The notes under the pieces: model-generated
The model's database searches: none
What the model was told of the DNA's origin: nothing
Seen by the model: only the letters and a program-made list of their open reading frames with translations
Translations under genes and position numbers: made by a program
IMG/VR virus record: IMGVR_UViG_3300014502_000014
Coordinates: 1 to 41,900 of that record
Strand: one strand, 5' to 3'
DNA length: 41,900 bases
Source: a virus
In this document: in pieces, positions 39,624 to 41,900 of the stretch
Layout: each line of letters starts with the position of its first letter
How positions within the stretch are numbered: the stretch's first letter is position 1

Positions 39624-40145
39624 ATGACTGAAAATATAACCGATATCAGACCCGGCGATATCATCCTCTGGAAAGGCGGCGGCTGGTTCACTGATATTCT
39701 CTCCGGTATCCTCGCGTTGAAAGACAAATCCTGGCGGGTGCGTACCTGGAGGCCATGGCACACCGGCTTCGTGGTTAAGCAATTAGACACTGGGGAGATC
39801 GTCACGTTTCAGGCGGTTAATTTATTCACCGGCGTTTGCGCGGTTACCTATGAGACGAAGTTGGACATGGGTGATTGTAAAATCTACCACTGGTTAAACA
39901 ACCCGGATCCGGCGCGCCTTGAGCAGTACGTCCTCCAGTGCAACGGCTGGCCGTATGACGTTTGGGCGTACTTTTTTGTAGTAATCACAGTTCTATTCAA
40001 CCAGCACTGGGCAATCTCAGACAAGAAGCTAATGTGTTGGGAGAATACCTCAAACTTCTGCCGGTTCATGGGCAAAGAACTCCAACCCTGTTATGAAGAA
40101 CCTCTGATCAGTAAAATGATTAACGCACTGGAGAGTAAAACATGA
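39624..40145 (+). CDS. YiiX/NlpC-P60-like permuted papain-fold peptidase
   Basis: The 173-aa protein starts at ATG 39624 after TCTGAGGTGTAGG. RPGDIILWKGGG (9-20) and WHTGFVV (45-51, with His46) are the first half of the YiiX/permuted NlpC-P60 pattern. MCWENTSNFCR (137-147, with Cys138) supplies the nucleophile near the C-terminus, as expected for the permuted order. Hydrophobic FFVVITVLF near 117-125 could be buried or a weak membrane segment. Such enzymes cleave peptides, lipids or amide bonds; here it could be the endolysin. It overlaps the next gene by ATGA. Confidence 0.7.
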   Translation: MTENITDIRPGDIILWKGGGWFTDILSGILALKDKSWRVRTWRPWHTGFVVKQLDTGEIVTFQAVNLFTGVCAVTYETKLDMGDCKIYHWLNNPDPARLEQYVLQCNGWPYDVWAYFFVVITVLFNQHWAISDKKLMCWENTSNFCRFMGKELQPCYEEPLISKMINALESKT

Positions 40146-40534
40146 CACCTGATGAAATCTCCGAGGGGTTAGAATTTGACCAGCAATTAAAAGAGATCCT
40201 TTATCAGCCGGATGGTGTTACTCCGAAACCCACCGGATTAATCGACCTGGTGCAATTCGTAGCCAAGGAAACGCGGTATACCCGGAAAACGGTAGACTCA
40301 CAAAGGCTAGAACTTGCCAAGTTGCTGGATGAACACAAAAAGCGGATTGTCGCGGGGCTGCCTTGCAACAATGGCGAACCATGCGACCTGTCAGACGAAA
40401 AACAATCGTCAGGATTTTTAAAGATTATCCCCCAAGATGCGCTGATCAAGATACTTTTCAGTACGATCGGAGTTGGCGGCGCGCTCATATTAGTATTTGG
40501 CCTGATTTTATTGAAGAAGTATGGAATACTTTAA
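40142..40534 (+). CDS. holin-like protein with C-terminal membrane helix
   Basis: The 130-aa protein starts at ATG 40142. Residues 1-95 are charged and helical (FDQQLKEILYQ, RLELAKLLDEHKKRI). A single hydrophobic helix, LIKILFSTIGVGGALILVFGLILL (about 100-124), ends in the basic KKYGIL. A single C-terminal segment with a soluble head resembles phage holins or spanin-like partners encoded beside endolysins. Identity is not certain. Confidence 0.55.
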   Translation: MTPDEISEGLEFDQQLKEILYQPDGVTPKPTGLIDLVQFVAKETRYTRKTVDSQRLELAKLLDEHKKRIVAGLPCNNGEPCDLSDEKQSSGFLKIIPQDALIKILFSTIGVGGALILVFGLILLKKYGIL

Positions 40535-40677
40535 TGAACAACGACTTTCACAAAGGCCAATTCTGCATTCACAAGTTAGGATTATGGTGCAGTGAAGGGT
40601 TTTGCTCAGATTGTGAAATAGCCCGCGCCATTGAAAGGATCGTGAAGAAACATCGGCGGTTATGTCGCAAGAAATAA
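40534..40677 (+). CDS. small zinc-binding protein with CxEGFCSxC motif
   Basis: The 47-aa protein starts at ATG 40534, sharing one base with the previous stop. HKLGLWCSEGFCSDCEIARAI has the same Cys pattern as CKEGFCSECLIF in the early protein at 9359-9733. It ends in a basic helix (RIVKKHRRLCRKK). It is the last rightward gene before the terminator. Function unknown. Confidence 0.6.
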   Translation: MNNDFHKGQFCIHKLGLWCSEGFCSDCEIARAIERIVKKHRRLCRKK

Positions 40678-40704
40678 ATATAACAAAATTGTGATAATTA
40701 TCCT

Positions 40705-40750
40705 CCGCTCGAAGTGAACTTGCTTCGAGCGGGGTCTTTTTCTTTTTATA
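40705..40750. terminator. strong terminator between late genes and integrase
   Basis: CCGCTCGAAG (40705-40714) pairs with CTTCGAGCGG (40723-40732), a perfect 10-bp stem with an 8-nt loop, followed by GGTCTTTTTCTTTTT. It ends rightward late transcription. Leftward transcripts of the integrase also reach it from the other side. Confidence 0.88.
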
Positions 40751-40761
40751 CTCAGCACACT

Positions 40762-41733
40762 TCACAGTTTAAGCCGGTCGACGGGTGAGGCATTCTGGTG
40801 CACTTTCCGCATCAGTTTTATATCCACGCTGTTTCTGACGTATCTGTTGACCATCTTTTGCGTTGAATGCCCCAGTAATGTTTGGAGGGTGGCCTTATCG
40901 CCGCCGTTTTCGAGGTAATTCTCCGCGGCGAAGTGGCGGAACATGTGCGGTCCCACTTTAACACCGGTTAATCCCGCCAGCCGGATCAGCCTTCGGATCA
41001 TGATTTGTATGCCGTAACGGCCCATTTGACGCCGTTCTTCAGTCAGCCAGAGCCCCGGCAGCTGGTCTTCACTCCGAAATATTGTTTTGTATTTAAGTAA
41101 CGCTTTTTGCGCAGTCTTTCCCAGCGGCACAATACGTTCTTTGCCGCCTTTACCGAATACCTTTATCAGATCGTAATCCTTATTGATGTCCTTTAATTGG
41201 ATCCCGGCCATTTCTGCCAGTCGGATCCCGGTGTCCATGAAGATTAGCAGGATAACGCGGTTGCGGATGCCCAAGTAAGTACTCGCGGGGCAAAGGGCCA
41301 GCATGCGGTAGACATCTTCATGGGTGGGGGCTTGGGGGATGACGATCGTCATTTTCGGCGGTTTCATCCCGGCCATCGGAGAAGAATCCGGCGGCAGGAT
41401 CCGTTCGGCGATCAGCTTGTTGAAAAACCCCCGCAGCGCGCGGAAATAAGCATCGACGGTGGAAGGAACGATACCTTTGTTTTTCAATTGCACCAGGAAA
41501 AGACGAACCTCCGTGTTGGTAACTTCATCCAGGTGCAGGTTGTAAGCGGCCGCCATTTTCAAAAACGCGCCGATGCGTTGCCGATAAGTGGAGATAGTCA
41601 GCGGTGAAACTTCTTCGCTGTCCAGGATGCTCAGATAAAGCTCTAAAATGTGGTCAAAATGCGCAGGACTGAGGTCTACCTTGGGCTTGGTGCGAGGCTG
41701 GGGAGATGCAGCAGGACTGAGGTCTAAAACCAT
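40762..41733 (-). CDS. int: tyrosine-type site-specific integrase
   Basis: The 323-aa protein is a Xer/phage tyrosine recombinase. Residues about 25-125 are the SAM-like core-binding domain (ISTYRQRIGAFLKM, ALRGFFNKLI). The catalytic set is Arg171 (DTGIRLAEM), a lysine in GKGGKERIVPL (194-204), His263 and Arg266 (PHMFRHFAAENYL), His289 (LLGHS) and nucleophile Tyr298 (NRYV). It lies next to attR, pointing away from it, as expected for phages that use a tRNA gene. It would recombine the 50-bp sites. Confidence 0.95.
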   Translation of the reverse strand: MVLDLSPAASPQPRTKPKVDLSPAHFDHILELYLSILDSEEVSPLTISTYRQRIGAFLKMAAAYNLHLDEVTNTEVRLFLVQLKNKGIVPSTVDAYFRALRGFFNKLIAERILPPDSSPMAGMKPPKMTIVIPQAPTHEDVYRMLALCPASTYLGIRNRVILLIFMDTGIRLAEMAGIQLKDINKDYDLIKVFGKGGKERIVPLGKTAQKALLKYKTIFRSEDQLPGLWLTEERRQMGRYGIQIMIRRLIRLAGLTGVKVGPHMFRHFAAENYLENGGDKATLQTLLGHSTQKMVNRYVRNSVDIKLMRKVHQNASPVDRLKL

Positions 41734-41777
41734 ATTTATTGCCGCAATTAACGATAAAAAGTGGTGTTTTAGCTACG

Positions 41778-41827
41778 TGGTGGGCGATTCAAGATTCGAA
41801 CTTGAGACCCCAGTCTTATCAGGACTG
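41778..41827. repeat. attR: 50-bp direct repeat
   Basis: This sequence is identical to 74-123. It forms the 3' part of the intact tRNA-Ile, so the phage attachment sequence restored the gene upon integration. The junction to host DNA lies at or inside this repeat. Confidence 0.93.
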
Positions 41828-41854
41828 TGCTCTAACCAGCTGAGCTAATCGCCC
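41778..41854 (-). tRNA. tRNA-Ile (anticodon GAU)
   Basis: Read on the minus strand it begins GGGCGATTAGCTCAG and ends ATCGCCC-A-CCA, with CCA encoded. The acceptor stem GGGCGAT/ATCGCCC is perfect. The anticodon stem CAGTC/GACTG holds the loop CTGATAA, giving anticodon GAT (GAU), isoleucine. The T loop is TTCGAAT. Total length is 77 nt. The 3' 50 nt are duplicated at the left end of the prophage. Confidence 0.95.
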
Positions 41855-41900
41855 ACAGACTCTTATTTTACGATATAACGGATGGCTAAATCAAGCTAAA

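Overview
The window holds one complete integrated prophage of about 41.7 kb with a few dozen bases of host DNA on each side. A perfect 50-bp direct repeat (74-123 and 41778-41827) is the 3' part of a tRNA-Ile(GAU) gene. The full tRNA lies on the minus strand at the right end, next to a minus-strand tyrosine integrase, so the phage integrated into the 3' end of tRNA-Ile. The host is a bacterium of moderate GC with clear AGGAG ribosome-binding sites and frequent TTG/GTG starts. Nothing in the window fixes its phylum. The virion genes describe a tailed phage with an HK97-type capsid and a long tail with a tape measure protein.

Layout. 124-1860: lysogeny switch, with a CI/LexA-type repressor and a HIRAN-domain membrane protein leftward and a small Cro-like gene rightward, around a palindromic operator. 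1874-3487: early small genes (zinc ribbons, AT-hook-like, OB-fold-like). 3488-3730: a noncoding stretch that folds into three GC-rich hairpins. 3731-8183: an operon encoding a ParB-like protein, a ubiquitin-like protein ending in Gly, two unknown proteins, an E2-like protein, a JAMM/JAB peptidase and a ThiF/E1-like enzyme. This is a PRTRC (ParB-related, ThiF-related cassette) system, normally known from plasmids. 8180-13820: accessory early genes (zinc-ribbon proteins, MazG-like, YopX-like, HNH). 13851-13955: a strong promoter followed at once by a terminator, in the position of a lambda pR'/tR' late switch. 13977-19674: packaging genes (HNH, TerS, TerL, a portal-MuF fusion) with an inserted HNH element. 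19756-21718: prohead protease and major capsid protein. 21782-28770: an unusual 7-kb block of surface, decoration or fibre proteins, including a 917-aa protein with about twenty 20-residue repeats. 28777-34742: connectors, tail tube, tail assembly chaperones with a -1 frameshift site, and tape measure. 34743-38953: beta-helix/FN3 tail proteins split by a frame change. 38965-40677: lysis-type genes (a HExxH protein, a permuted NlpC/P60 peptidase, a holin-like protein). 40762-41733: integrase.

The genes form a few long rightward operons with ATGA-type stop/start overlaps. No helicase, primase, polymerase or origin-binding protein is recognisable. The PRTRC operon occupies the place where a replication module is expected, which makes the ubiquitin-like conjugation cassette the main point of interest. 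No stretch longer than about 300 bases lacks a gene; the longest, 3488-3730, is described as a structured element.
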